Origin: CAYXGZ01 sp964464755
GTDB lineage: Bacteria > Planctomycetota > MHYJ01 > JACPRB01
DNA: 64,000 nt
Assembly (NCBI GenBank): GCA_964464755.1
Contig: CAYXGZ010000002.1
Coordinates: forward strand, 90,641-154,640
Reading direction: 5' to 3'
Of this stretch, positions 34,570 to 42,480 are shown piece by piece. Every line of letters starts with the position of its first letter. Position 1 is the stretch's first letter. A program made the position numbers and the translations under genes. The notes below the pieces were generated by a model that saw only the letters and a program-made list of their open reading frames with translations, was not told the DNA's origin and searched no databases.

Positions 34570-35106
34570 CTACTTCTTCCGCTTCTTCTTCGCGGGCGCC
34601 GGGTCCGCCGGGGCCTCGAGCGAGTACTGCTCGGAGTCGGCGCTCGGGCCGTGGATCGACGGCACCTTGCCCCCCATCGGCCGCAGGTACACCGAGAGCT
34701 GGCCCCGGTGGTGGTTCTCGTGCAGGAACATCCACCCGAGGATCAGCCCGTTCGTCGCGGGCGTGCCGAGGAAGTCGGTCTTCTTCCCGAGCCAGGCGTC
34801 GCCCTGCTTCGCGAGGGCCTTGCCGATCGCGGCGCAGAGGTTGTCGTAGGCCTCGACCATCCCCTCGACCGTCGGCGGCGCGTCCTTCCACTTCTCGGCG
34901 GTCGCGTTGCGCACCGGCAGCTTGAGCATGTCGACGCAGAACCAGCGGGGCGCCGTCGCCAGGTGCCAGGCGAGCTCGTGCGCCGTGCGGCTCTTGGGGT
35001 GGGGCCGGTACGACAGCGAACCCTGGGGCATCGCCGCGAGGACGTTCCGGGTCGTGTCGGACTCCTGCTTCCAGGTGAAGAGCAGCTCGTCGATGCTCGT
35101 GAACAT
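34570..35106 (-). CDS. DinB-like metal-dependent protein
   Basis: 178 residues with the DinB/YfiT four-helix-bundle pattern. An N-terminal SIDELLFTWKQESDTTRNVLAAM helix is followed by a metal-binding histidine in TAHELAWHLAT and the C-terminal HENHHRGQLSVYLR segment, which supply the three-histidine site. Family members include thiol-S-transferases (bacillithiol, mycothiol) and related enzymes, and the thiol partner cannot be assigned. The terminal 20 residues are Lys/Ala/Pro-rich. It is divergent from the photolyase gene. Confidence 0.85.
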   Translation of the reverse strand: MFTSIDELLFTWKQESDTTRNVLAAMPQGSLSYRPHPKSRTAHELAWHLATAPRWFCVDMLKLPVRNATAEKWKDAPPTVEGMVEAYDNLCAAIGKALAKQGDAWLGKKTDFLGTPATNGLILGWMFLHENHHRGQLSVYLRPMGGKVPSIHGPSADSEQYSLEAPADPAPAKKKRKK

Positions 35107-35144
35107 GGGGAGTTCCTCCAGGGTAGGCCCGAACCCTACCCCGG

Positions 35145-35173
35145 TGGACGGCCCTTGTCCAGCACGCTAGGTT
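35145..35173 (+). promoter_or_regulatory. Promoter of the photolyase operon (leaderless)
   Basis: TGGACG, a 17-nt spacer, then TAGGTT (35168-35173), then six bases to the GTG at 35180. No ribosome-binding site fits. Confidence 0.55.
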
Positions 35174-35179
35174 GACCCC

Positions 35180-36595
35180 GTGCCGAGCCTCCGGATCCGC
35201 GACGCGAACGATGCTCCCCTGCGGCCCCGGCGGGACTACGTCCTCTACTGGATGACCGCGGCCCGACGGCCGGGCTGGAACTTCGCGCTCGACCGCGCCG
35301 TCGCCCGGGCCCGGGAGCTCGGCCGTCCGCTCGTGATCTTCGAGGCGCTCCGCGCGGGCTACCGCTGGGCCGCCGACCGGCACCACCGCTTCGTGCTCCA
35401 GGGGATGGAGGCGAACCGGGCCGCGATCCGGGGCGCGACCTACGTGCCCTACGTCGAGCCCCGGCCCGGCGACGAGCGGGGCCTGCTCCAGCACCTCGCC
35501 GCCCGAGCCTGCCTCGTGGTCGGCGACGACTCCCCGGCGTTCTTCCTGCCGCGCATGACCGCCGCCGCGGCCAGCCGACTCGACGTCCGCCTCGAGCTCG
35601 TCGACTCCATCGGCCTGCTCCCGCTCTCGGCCGCCGAGGCCGCGTACCCGACGGCGCACTCGTTCCGCCGCTTCCTCCAGCGCCGGCTGCCCGCGTTCCT
35701 CGACGAGGCGCCGTCCGCCGATCCGCTGAGGCGGGCCGGCCTCCCCATGCTGCGGAAGCTTCCCTCGTTGCGGCGCTGGCCTTCCGCGACGGAGCTGTCC
35801 GCCATCCCGATCGACCACTCCGTCGCGCCCGTCCCGATGGAGGGCGGGTTCCGCGCGGGCCGGGCCGTGCTGAAGGGCTTCCTCGGGCGGCTCGACCGCT
35901 ACCCCGAGGACCGGAACAACCCGTCGGTCGCCGGGAGCAGCGGCCTGTCGCCCTGGCTGCACTTCGGCCACGTCTCCGCGCACGAGATCTTCGCGGCCCT
36001 GGCGAAGCGCGAGGACTGGGACCCCGGCCGGCTCGGGCGCCGCGTCGACGGCCGCAAGGAGGGCTGGTGGGGGCTGTCGCCCGCCGCCGAGGCCTACCTC
36101 GACGAGCTCGTCACCTGGCGCGAGCTGGCCCACGTGACCGCGTCGCGCGTCGACGACCACGACCGCTACGAGGCGCTGCCGCCCTGGGCGCGGCGGACGC
36201 TCGAGGAGCACGCGGGGGACCGGCGGAGCCCGGAGTACTCGATCGAGGAGCTCGACCGGGCCGCGACGCACGACCCGCTCTGGAACGCGGCGCAGCGGCA
36301 GCTGCGGACCGAGGGGAGGATCCACAACTACCTCCGCATGCTCTGGGGCAAGAAGGTGCTCGAGTGGTCGGTGACGCCGCGGGCCGCCTTCGACGCGCTC
36401 GTCGAGCTGAACAACCGCTACGCGGTCGACGGGCGCGACCCGAACAGCTACGCGGGGATCTCGTGGTGCCTGGGCAAGTACGACCGGCCCTGGGGGCCGG
36501 TGCGGGCGATCTTCGGGACCGTCCGCTACATGAGCTCGGCGAACACGGCCCGCAAGCTCGACGTGAAGGGCTACCTGTCCCGGTGGGGCGCGTGA
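35180..36595 (+). CDS. phr: Class II deoxyribodipyrimidine photolyase
   Basis: 471 residues from GTG 35180. It repairs cyclobutane pyrimidine dimers with FAD and light. Class II signatures are seen in the C-terminal half: IHNYLRMLWGKKVLEW and the RDPNSYAGISWCLGKYDRPWG block near the FAD site, as well as a Trp-rich RDYVLYWMTAARR start. Bacterial class II enzymes are less common than class I. It overlaps the next gene by GTGA, so repair, epimerase-like and CbiX-like genes form one operon. Confidence 0.92.
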   Translation: MPSLRIRDANDAPLRPRRDYVLYWMTAARRPGWNFALDRAVARARELGRPLVIFEALRAGYRWAADRHHRFVLQGMEANRAAIRGATYVPYVEPRPGDERGLLQHLAARACLVVGDDSPAFFLPRMTAAAASRLDVRLELVDSIGLLPLSAAEAAYPTAHSFRRFLQRRLPAFLDEAPSADPLRRAGLPMLRKLPSLRRWPSATELSAIPIDHSVAPVPMEGGFRAGRAVLKGFLGRLDRYPEDRNNPSVAGSSGLSPWLHFGHVSAHEIFAALAKREDWDPGRLGRRVDGRKEGWWGLSPAAEAYLDELVTWRELAHVTASRVDDHDRYEALPPWARRTLEEHAGDRRSPEYSIEELDRAATHDPLWNAAQRQLRTEGRIHNYLRMLWGKKVLEWSVTPRAAFDALVELNNRYAVDGRDPNSYAGISWCLGKYDRPWGPVRAIFGTVRYMSSANTARKLDVKGYLSRWGA

Positions 36596-37941
36596 CCACG
36601 TTCTCGAAGCGGTCGAGGATCGCGGCGACGGCGGAGGAGGTCTTCCGCTGGCACGCCTCGCCCGGCGCGTTCGAGCGGCTGGCGGCGCCGTGGGATCCGG
36701 TCGAGATCCTCGAGCGGGCCGGGAGCCTGGCGCCCGGATCGAGGACGGTGCTGCGCGTGCGGGTGGGCCCGTTCCGCCGGCGCTGGGTGGCGGAGCACGT
36801 GGAGCTCGTCGAGGGCCGGCGCTTCCGCGACCGCCAGGTCGAGGGCCCCTTCGCGGCCTGGGACCACGTTCATTCGATGGAGCCCGACGGCGACGGGTGC
36901 ACGCTCGAGGACCGGATCGAGTACCGTCTTCCCGCGGGGAGCGGCTGGCTGGCCGGCGGCGCGGTCCGCCGCAAGCTGGGGCGCGTGTTCGCGTACCGGC
37001 ATCGGGTGACCGCCGCGGACGTCGCGGCGCACCGGGGGGTGAGGCCCATGAGGATCCTGCTGGTCGGCGCGTCGGGCTTCGTCGGCTCGGCGTTGAAGCC
37101 GTTCCTCCAGGCCGGGGGGCACGCGGTCAGCATGCTCTCGCGGGGCGGGGCCGCTCCGTCCTGGGATCCGGACGCGGGGACCCTCGACGCCGCGGCGCTC
37201 GAGGGCCACGACGCGGTGATCCACCTCGGCGGGGCGGGGATCGCGGAGCGCCGCTGGTCGGCCGCCCGCAAGGAGCTGATCCGCTCGTCGCGGGTGAAGC
37301 CCACGGCGCTGCTCGCGGCGACGCTGGCGAAGCTGCAGCGGCCGCCGCGCGTCTTCGTCGTGGCGAGCGCGACCGGCTGGTACGGCGACCCGGGGGACCG
37401 CGAGGTGGACGAGTCCACGCCCGCCGGGACCGGGTTCCTGCCGGAGGTCTGCCGCGAGTGGGAGGCGGCGGCGAAGCCCGCGGCGGACCGCGGGATCCGC
37501 ACCGTGCACGCGCGCTTCGGCATCATCCTCGGGGCGGCGGGCGGGGCGCTCGCGAAGATGCGGACCCCGTTCTCGCTCGGCCTGGGCGGGGTGCTCGGGT
37601 CCGGGACCCAGGTCATGAGCTGGGTCGCGCTCGACGACGTGCTCGGCGCGCTGCTGCACGTCGCGACCACGGAGTCGCTGTCCGGTCCGGTGAACGTGGT
37701 GGCGCCGGCGCCCGCGACCAACCGCGAGTTCACCAAGGCGCTGGGCCGGGTGCTGGGGCGCTGGACGATCTTCCCGATGCCCGGCTTCGTGGCGAGGCTG
37801 GCGTTCGGAGAGATGGCCGGCCCGCTGCTGCTGTCGGGCGCCCGCGTGAAACCCTCGCGCCTGCAGGCGACGGGGTATACATTCCGCTACCCGGACCTCG
37901 AGGGGGCATTGCGCCACGTTCTGGGAAAGGAGTCGGCATGA
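36592..37941 (+). CDS. SRPBCC domain fused to TIGR01777-type NAD(P) epimerase
   Basis: 449 residues with GTG start overlapping the photolyase stop. Residues 1-150 form an SRPBCC/START-like ligand-binding domain (SRIAATAEEVFRWHASPGAFERL; HVHSMEPDGDGCTLEDRIEYRLP). From residue 153, MRILLVGASGFVGSALK begins an extended SDR domain, with ATGWYGDPGDREVDE and ARFGIILG as typical TIGR01777 (YfcH/SulA-like) blocks. This two-domain fusion is known in bacteria, but the substrate is unknown. ATGA overlap with the next gene. Confidence 0.88.
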   Translation: MTTFSKRSRIAATAEEVFRWHASPGAFERLAAPWDPVEILERAGSLAPGSRTVLRVRVGPFRRRWVAEHVELVEGRRFRDRQVEGPFAAWDHVHSMEPDGDGCTLEDRIEYRLPAGSGWLAGGAVRRKLGRVFAYRHRVTAADVAAHRGVRPMRILLVGASGFVGSALKPFLQAGGHAVSMLSRGGAAPSWDPDAGTLDAAALEGHDAVIHLGGAGIAERRWSAARKELIRSSRVKPTALLAATLAKLQRPPRVFVVASATGWYGDPGDREVDESTPAGTGFLPEVCREWEAAAKPAADRGIRTVHARFGIILGAAGGALAKMRTPFSLGLGGVLGSGTQVMSWVALDDVLGALLHVATTESLSGPVNVVAPAPATNREFTKALGRVLGRWTIFPMPGFVARLAFGEMAGPLLLSGARVKPSRLQATGYTFRYPDLEGALRHVLGKESA

Positions 37942-38432
37942 AGGGGCTGGTGCTGGTCGGCCACGGGGGCGTCCCGAAGGACTACCCGAAGGACCGGTTG
38001 TCGAAGCTCAAGGCCCTGGAGGGCCGCCGGATGGCCACGGGCGGCCCGATGTCGGCCGAGGAGGCGGCGCTGGACCGCGAGATCCGGACGTGGCCGCGGA
38101 CGCCGGAGACGGAGCCCTACAAGTTCGGGCTCGAGGCGCTGGCGAAGGAGACGGCCGCGGCGGCGCCGGAGCTGCGGGTGGTCACCTGCTACAACGAGTT
38201 CTGCGGGCCGACGATGGAGGAGGCGATCGAGGGGCTGCTGGGCGCGGGCGTGGACGACGTGGTCGTGGTCACGCCGATGCTGACGCCGGGCGGCTACCAC
38301 AGCGAGATCGAGATCCCGGAGATCGTGGCGGCGCTGCAGCGCAAGCACCCCGGCGTGAAGCTGCGTTACGCCTGGCCCTTCGACCTGTCGGGGGTCGCGG
38401 GCCTGCTGCTGAAGCACGCGGCGCGATTCTGA
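37938..38432 (+). CDS. CbiX/sirohydrochlorin-chelatase-like protein
   Basis: 164 residues, the size of a one-domain CbiX-type class II chelatase. LVLVGHGGVPKD carries the metal-binding His9. The second half has VTPMLTPGGYHSEIEIPEIV, with a second His at about 117 where the family expects its second ligand. The family inserts Co2+ or Fe2+ into sirohydrochlorin or, in some lineages, other tetrapyrroles. The hemE and hemG genes 8-11 kb away suggest a haem or sirohaem role, but the link is weak. Third gene of the photolyase operon. Confidence 0.75.
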   Translation: MKGLVLVGHGGVPKDYPKDRLSKLKALEGRRMATGGPMSAEEAALDREIRTWPRTPETEPYKFGLEALAKETAAAAPELRVVTCYNEFCGPTMEEAIEGLLGAGVDDVVVVTPMLTPGGYHSEIEIPEIVAALQRKHPGVKLRYAWPFDLSGVAGLLLKHAARF

Positions 38433-38487
38433 TCAAGGCGCCGGCGGGGCCGGCCGATACCCTGCTGGATCCATTTCAGGAGGTTCC

Positions 38488-39045
38488 ATGATCCGGTTCA
38501 TGCTGGCGCCCGTCGTGGCGGCGAGCCTCGTGTTCGGGGCGGCCCTGTTGGCCGCGCAACCCCAGGAGGGGTCCGGGCCCCCGAAGCCCGGCAAGGAGCA
38601 CGAGCTGCTGAAGGAGTACGTCGGCGAGTGGGACGTGGTGGGCAAGATGTTCATGCCCGACGGGAAGGTCGAGACCTCGAAGGGGAAGGACTCCACGAGG
38701 CTCGCCTGCGGCGGGCTGTGGGTGATCTCCGACTTCCAGGGCGAGATGATGGGCGCGCCCTTCACGGGGCACGGCGTCTTCGGCTACGACTCCTCGAAGA
38801 AGGAGTACGTCGGCACCTGGGTCGATTCCTGGGTGGACTACCTGATCCCGTTCACGGGGGGCAAGGCCGAGGGCAAGACCCTGACCTACACGATGGAGCA
38901 GCGGGGGCCCGACGGCAAGGTGGCGAAGGTGCGCCAGGTCCGCGAGGCGAAGGACGCGGATCACCACGTGATGACGTTCTACTTCCCCGGGCCCGACGGC
39001 AAGGAGGCCCCGGGCATGATCCTCGAGTACACGCGCAAGAAATAG
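38488..39045 (+). CDS. Secreted DUF1579 family protein
   Basis: 185 residues with a signal peptide (MIRFMLAPVVAASLVFGAALLAAQ). The DUF1579 pattern is clear: ELLKEYVGEWDVVGKMFMPDG, LACGGLWVISDFQGEMMGAPFTGHGVFGYD, KKEYVGTWVDS. The predicted fold is a lipocalin-like barrel, with no known reaction. AGGAGG precedes the ATG. A strong terminator follows at 39067. The N-terminal half of the Sec protein at 45082 is of the same general type. Confidence 0.85.
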   Translation: MIRFMLAPVVAASLVFGAALLAAQPQEGSGPPKPGKEHELLKEYVGEWDVVGKMFMPDGKVETSKGKDSTRLACGGLWVISDFQGEMMGAPFTGHGVFGYDSSKKEYVGTWVDSWVDYLIPFTGGKAEGKTLTYTMEQRGPDGKVAKVRQVREAKDADHHVMTFYFPGPDGKEAPGMILEYTRKK

Positions 39046-39066
39046 CCGGTCGATCCGATCGAGAAC

Positions 39067-39100
39067 CGGCCCGGGGCGACCCCCCGGGCCGTTTTCGTTT
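39067..39100 (+). terminator. Rho-independent terminator
   Basis: A ten-base-pair stem CGGCCCGGGG/CCCCGGGCCG (loop CGACC) is followed by TTTTCGTTT, just after the DUF1579 gene and before the kinase promoter. Confidence 0.9.
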
Positions 39101-39118
39101 CCGCCGGGCCTTCCGCCC

Positions 39119-39124
39119 TATAAT
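39119..39124 (+). promoter_or_regulatory. Consensus -10 (TATAAT) of a leaderless kinase gene
   Basis: A perfect TATAAT is followed by six bases and the GTG at 39131. A -35 is not recognisable at 16-19 nt. Confidence 0.65.
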
Positions 39125-39130
39125 GCCCGC

Positions 39131-41518
39131 GTGGATCCCCAGGACCCGACATCCCCGACCGGTCCCACCGAGATCGTCGGGTCCCCGGGCCTGCGCCCGC
39201 CGGGACCCCGCGACCCCGTCGCCGCCCGCGTCGGCAAGTTCGCCCTCTACCAGAAGGTCGGCGAGGGCGGCATGGGCGAGGTCTGGAAGGCCTGGGACGC
39301 CGACCTCGGCCGCTGGGTCGCGCTGAAGTTCCTCAAGGGCGGCGACGAGGCGGAGGTGAAGCGTTTCCGCCGCGAGGCCCAGATGGCCGCCCGCCTCCAG
39401 CACCCCGGGATCGCGTCGATCTACGAGGTCGGCGAGGAGGGGGGGCGGCACTACATCGCGATGCAGTTCATCGACGGGCCGACGCTGCGGGAGTTCCGCG
39501 AGCGGGACCCGCGGGTGCACGCCGCCCTGCTGGCGGAGGCGGCCCGGGCGGTCCAGGCGGCGCACGACCTGCGGATCGTGCACCGCGACCTGAAGCCGGA
39601 CAACTTCCTCGTCGGGACCCGGGGCGTGGGCCGGGCCGTTTTCGTCACGGACTTCGGCCTGGCGCGGCCCGCGCAGGGCGGGGGCCGGGTGACGGTCTCG
39701 GGCGTCGTGCTCGGGACCCCGGGCTACATGGCCCCGGAGCAGGCCGCGGGGGAGACGCTCGACGCGCGCACGGACGTGTGGGGCCTGGCGGCGACGCTCT
39801 ACTTCCTCCTCGTGCGCAGGCCGCCCTTCGACAACGCGAACATCCTCCGCTTCCTGCGGGCCGTGCAGGACTTCGACCCGGTGCCGCCCCGGCGCTTCCA
39901 GCCTTCCGTGCCGCCGGACCTCGAGCGCATCGTGATGAAGGGCCTCGAGAAGCGGCCCGTCGACCGCTACCCGACGGCCCGGGATTTCGCCGACGACCTG
40001 GACCGGTTCCTGCGGGGCGAGCCGGTGCTCGCGCACCCGCCGTCGACGGCCTACCGGCTGCGCCGCTTCCTCGCGCGCCGCCGGACGGGGGTGCTCGCGG
40101 TCGCGGTCGCGCTCGTCGCGGGTTCCGCGGTGCTCTGGGCGGTGACCCGGGGCGGCCCGACCCGGATCGCCGTCTCCACGCCGACCCCCTCGGCGCTCCC
40201 GCTGCGGCCCTCCGACGAGACCTTCGTGCTGGAGGAGCTGCAGGCCGTCGGCCCCGCCATCGACAAGGCGGACCGGTCGTTCTACGTCCGCGGCGCGGAG
40301 TACCGGGACATCGTCCGCCGCCTGGAGGAGCCCCGGGCCCGGATCGAGCGGGCCCTGGTCCGGGTGCCCGACCACCCGGCGCTGCTTCTGGCGCGGGCCC
40401 AGGTCCTCGAGCTCGAGGGCCGGCTGGAGGACGCGGAGCGTGACCTGCGGCGGGCGGCGGGGATCGACCGGAAGTCGGCGACGATCCGTTACCGCCTCGG
40501 GCGGTTGCTCATGCTGCAGTTCTGGCGCGAGGCGATCCGGATGACCGAGGGGGAGCAGGACCGCCAGGCCGTGATCGCCCGGACCCAGGAGCGGCTGAAG
40601 GAGGCGGCGCGGCTGCTGAAGGAAGCGGTGGAGGCGGGCCTGGACGACCCGCTGCTGCGCGCCCTGGCCGAGGCGCTCCGGAGCCTGGCGGCGTCGGACT
40701 TCAGCGGCGCGGAAACCGCCGCCGCGCAGGGCGTGGACAAGTTCGGCGTGCAGGCCGGGGCGGAGGACTTCCACCTCGTCCTCGCGCAGACGTCGACCGA
40801 TCCCGGCCGGGGCCTGGTGCACTTCGGGCGGGCGCTGGAGATCCGTCCGATCTCCCCGCTGATCCTGATGCTCCGCGGCGTGTACCGGGGCCAGGTCGGG
40901 GACGCGGCGGGCGCGATCGAGGACAGCTCGGCGGCGCTGGCGCTGGATCCGGAGCTCTTCGAGGCGCTGATGAACCGGGGGAGCTTCCGCCGCCAGCTGG
41001 GGAGGCTGGAGGACGCCCGGGACGACTACGACCGGGTCGTGCAGCTGCGGCCCACCTGGGCGCTGGCGCGCGTGGCGCGGGCCCTGCTCCGGATGGACCA
41101 GGGCGACGGGGAGGGCGGGCTGGTCGACGCCCGGGAGGCGCAGCGCCTCGCCCCGGCCCTGCCCGAGGGGCACTTCGCGGAGGGGAGGATCCTCGGGGAG
41201 CTGGGGGAACTGGCGGCGGCGGAGCGCAAGTACGACGCCGCGATCGCGCTCGATGCCAGGAACCCGAGGTACTACTCGAACCGGGCCGATTGTCGCCGCC
41301 GGGTGAAGAACCTCGCCGGGGCAGTCGAGGACGCGACGAAGGCCCTGGAGCTGGCCCCGGCCTGGCCGGAGGCGCTGGCGATCCGGGCGTTCTCCCGGTT
41401 CGAGCTCGGCGACAAGGAGGGGGCCCGCGCGGACGCGGAGCACCTGCTCCGCGTCGTCCCGGCCACCTGGCCCAAGCGTCCCGTGATCCAGTCGCTGCTG
41501 GATTCGCTGCGGGACTGA
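39131..41518 (+). CDS. Ser/Thr protein kinase with transmembrane helix and TPR domain
   Basis: 795 residues. The kinase domain spans about 36-300: GEGGMGEVW (44-52), ATP-lysine K66 in ALKFL, catalytic HRDLKPDN (151-158, Asp153), DFG at 174, and the TPGYMAPEQ activation segment. A transmembrane helix lies near 319-338 (TGVLAVAVALVAGSAVLWAV). The remainder is at least ten TPR-type helical pairs (for example ALLLARAQVLELEGRLEDAERDL; ALDPELFEALMNRGSFRRQLGRLEDA). The kinase is cytoplasmic and the TPR sensor probably extracytoplasmic. The architecture is the PknB-TPR class. Targets are unknown. Confidence 0.93.
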   Translation: MDPQDPTSPTGPTEIVGSPGLRPPGPRDPVAARVGKFALYQKVGEGGMGEVWKAWDADLGRWVALKFLKGGDEAEVKRFRREAQMAARLQHPGIASIYEVGEEGGRHYIAMQFIDGPTLREFRERDPRVHAALLAEAARAVQAAHDLRIVHRDLKPDNFLVGTRGVGRAVFVTDFGLARPAQGGGRVTVSGVVLGTPGYMAPEQAAGETLDARTDVWGLAATLYFLLVRRPPFDNANILRFLRAVQDFDPVPPRRFQPSVPPDLERIVMKGLEKRPVDRYPTARDFADDLDRFLRGEPVLAHPPSTAYRLRRFLARRRTGVLAVAVALVAGSAVLWAVTRGGPTRIAVSTPTPSALPLRPSDETFVLEELQAVGPAIDKADRSFYVRGAEYRDIVRRLEEPRARIERALVRVPDHPALLLARAQVLELEGRLEDAERDLRRAAGIDRKSATIRYRLGRLLMLQFWREAIRMTEGEQDRQAVIARTQERLKEAARLLKEAVEAGLDDPLLRALAEALRSLAASDFSGAETAAAQGVDKFGVQAGAEDFHLVLAQTSTDPGRGLVHFGRALEIRPISPLILMLRGVYRGQVGDAAGAIEDSSAALALDPELFEALMNRGSFRRQLGRLEDARDDYDRVVQLRPTWALARVARALLRMDQGDGEGGLVDAREAQRLAPALPEGHFAEGRILGELGELAAAERKYDAAIALDARNPRYYSNRADCRRRVKNLAGAVEDATKALELAPAWPEALAIRAFSRFELGDKEGARADAEHLLRVVPATWPKRPVIQSLLDSLRD

Positions 41519-41519
41519 C

Positions 41520-42470
41520 CTACTTCCGGAAGTTCAGGCCCAGCGAGAACGACACGATGCTGTCGGACCCCGCGGTCGAGAACTCCGGCGTCAACGTCAC
41601 GTCGCAGTGCTTGCAGGCCTTCCAGCCGGCCTGGACACCGATCACGGCGCCGAGGCCGTCGTCCACGCCGTCCACCTGCCCGAAGCTGGCGAACTGCACG
41701 CCGAGGTAGGGGCGGACGAAGAAGTCCTCGTCGTCGAGGAGCGAGTAGTCGAGGCCGAGGGTGAGCAGGACGATGGCGTCGTCCGGGTTGCCCGCGAGCG
41801 GATCGATGTCGCGCTCCAGGTCCGAGAAGGTGCCCTGGAGGAAGATCCCGAAGACGTCGAGGTCGTAGCTGAAGACGTCGCGGGAGAGCCAGGGCATCGG
41901 GGCGCGGAGGCGGACCGAGAAGGCCAGCGAGGGGTCGGCGTCGAAGCCGCCGGACCAGGCCAGCGAACCCAGCGAGAGGTTGATCTCGAGCTTCGAGGCG
42001 TCCACGAAGTCCCGGTGGGGGGGCGCCTCGCCCGGCGCGGGCACGGGGGTGGGCGTGGGCTCCGGCGTCGGCGCCGGGGTGGGCTCGGGGGTCGTGGTGG
42101 GGGCCGGGGTCGGCTCCGGGGTCGGAGCGTGAGTCGGCTCGGGGGTCGGGGCCGGCGTGGGCTCCGGCGTGGGCGCGGGAGTCGGCTCCGGGGTCGGGAC
42201 GGGGGTCGGCTCCGGCGTGGGAGCGGGAGTGGGCTCCGGCGTCGGCGCGGGAGTCGGCTCCGGGGTCATCGTGGGCTCCGGGGTCGGCGTCGCGTCGGGC
42301 GCGGGGGTGGCGTCGGGCGCCGGGGTCGGCGAGGGGCTGGCCCAGGGGTCGCCCGTGGGGGCGGGCTCGTCGGCGCCGCCCGCGCAGCCGGAGAAGAGGA
42401 GGCCGGCGCCCATCACGAGGACGAGCGAGAGGGCGACCGTCAGGAACGCGGAGCCGGGCTTCGGGGTCAT
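41520..42470 (-). CDS. Outer-membrane-type lipoprotein with Pro-Thr repeat linker
   Basis: 316 residues. The lipobox LLFSGC gives Cys29. Residues about 47-142 are a low-complexity linker of PTPEPTPA repeats. The C-terminal 170 residues alternate hydrophobic and polar residues (LSFSVRLRAPMPWL; DFFVRPYLGVQFASFG; SDSIVSFSLGLNFRK) and end in a strand typical of eight-stranded outer-membrane barrels. This suggests a lipid-anchored, surface-exposed or peptidoglycan-spanning protein and a Gram-negative envelope. It is followed (minus strand, upstream) by the Calx-beta lipoprotein, and the two are probably one operon. Confidence 0.8.
   Translation of the reverse strand: MTPKPGSAFLTVALSLVLVMGAGLLFSGCAGGADEPAPTGDPWASPSPTPAPDATPAPDATPTPEPTMTPEPTPAPTPEPTPAPTPEPTPVPTPEPTPAPTPEPTPAPTPEPTHAPTPEPTPAPTTTPEPTPAPTPEPTPTPVPAPGEAPPHRDFVDASKLEINLSLGSLAWSGGFDADPSLAFSVRLRAPMPWLSRDVFSYDLDVFGIFLQGTFSDLERDIDPLAGNPDDAIVLLTLGLDYSLLDDEDFFVRPYLGVQFASFGQVDGVDDGLGAVIGVQAGWKACKHCDVTLTPEFSTAGSDSIVSFSLGLNFRK
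42036..42330 (-). repeat. In-frame 12/24-bp tandem repeat encoding PTPEPTPA
   Basis: About 290 bp of imperfect 12-bp units, alternately coding PTPE and PTPA, within the lipoprotein gene. It is a protein linker, prone to length change by slippage, and not a CRISPR. Confidence 0.9.
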
Positions 42471-42480
42471 GTCGGGTTTC

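Noticed and set aside
42036..42330. CRISPR-like repeat
   Set aside because: Repeats are contiguous 12-bp coding units without spacers and encode PTPEPTPA inside a lipoprotein gene.
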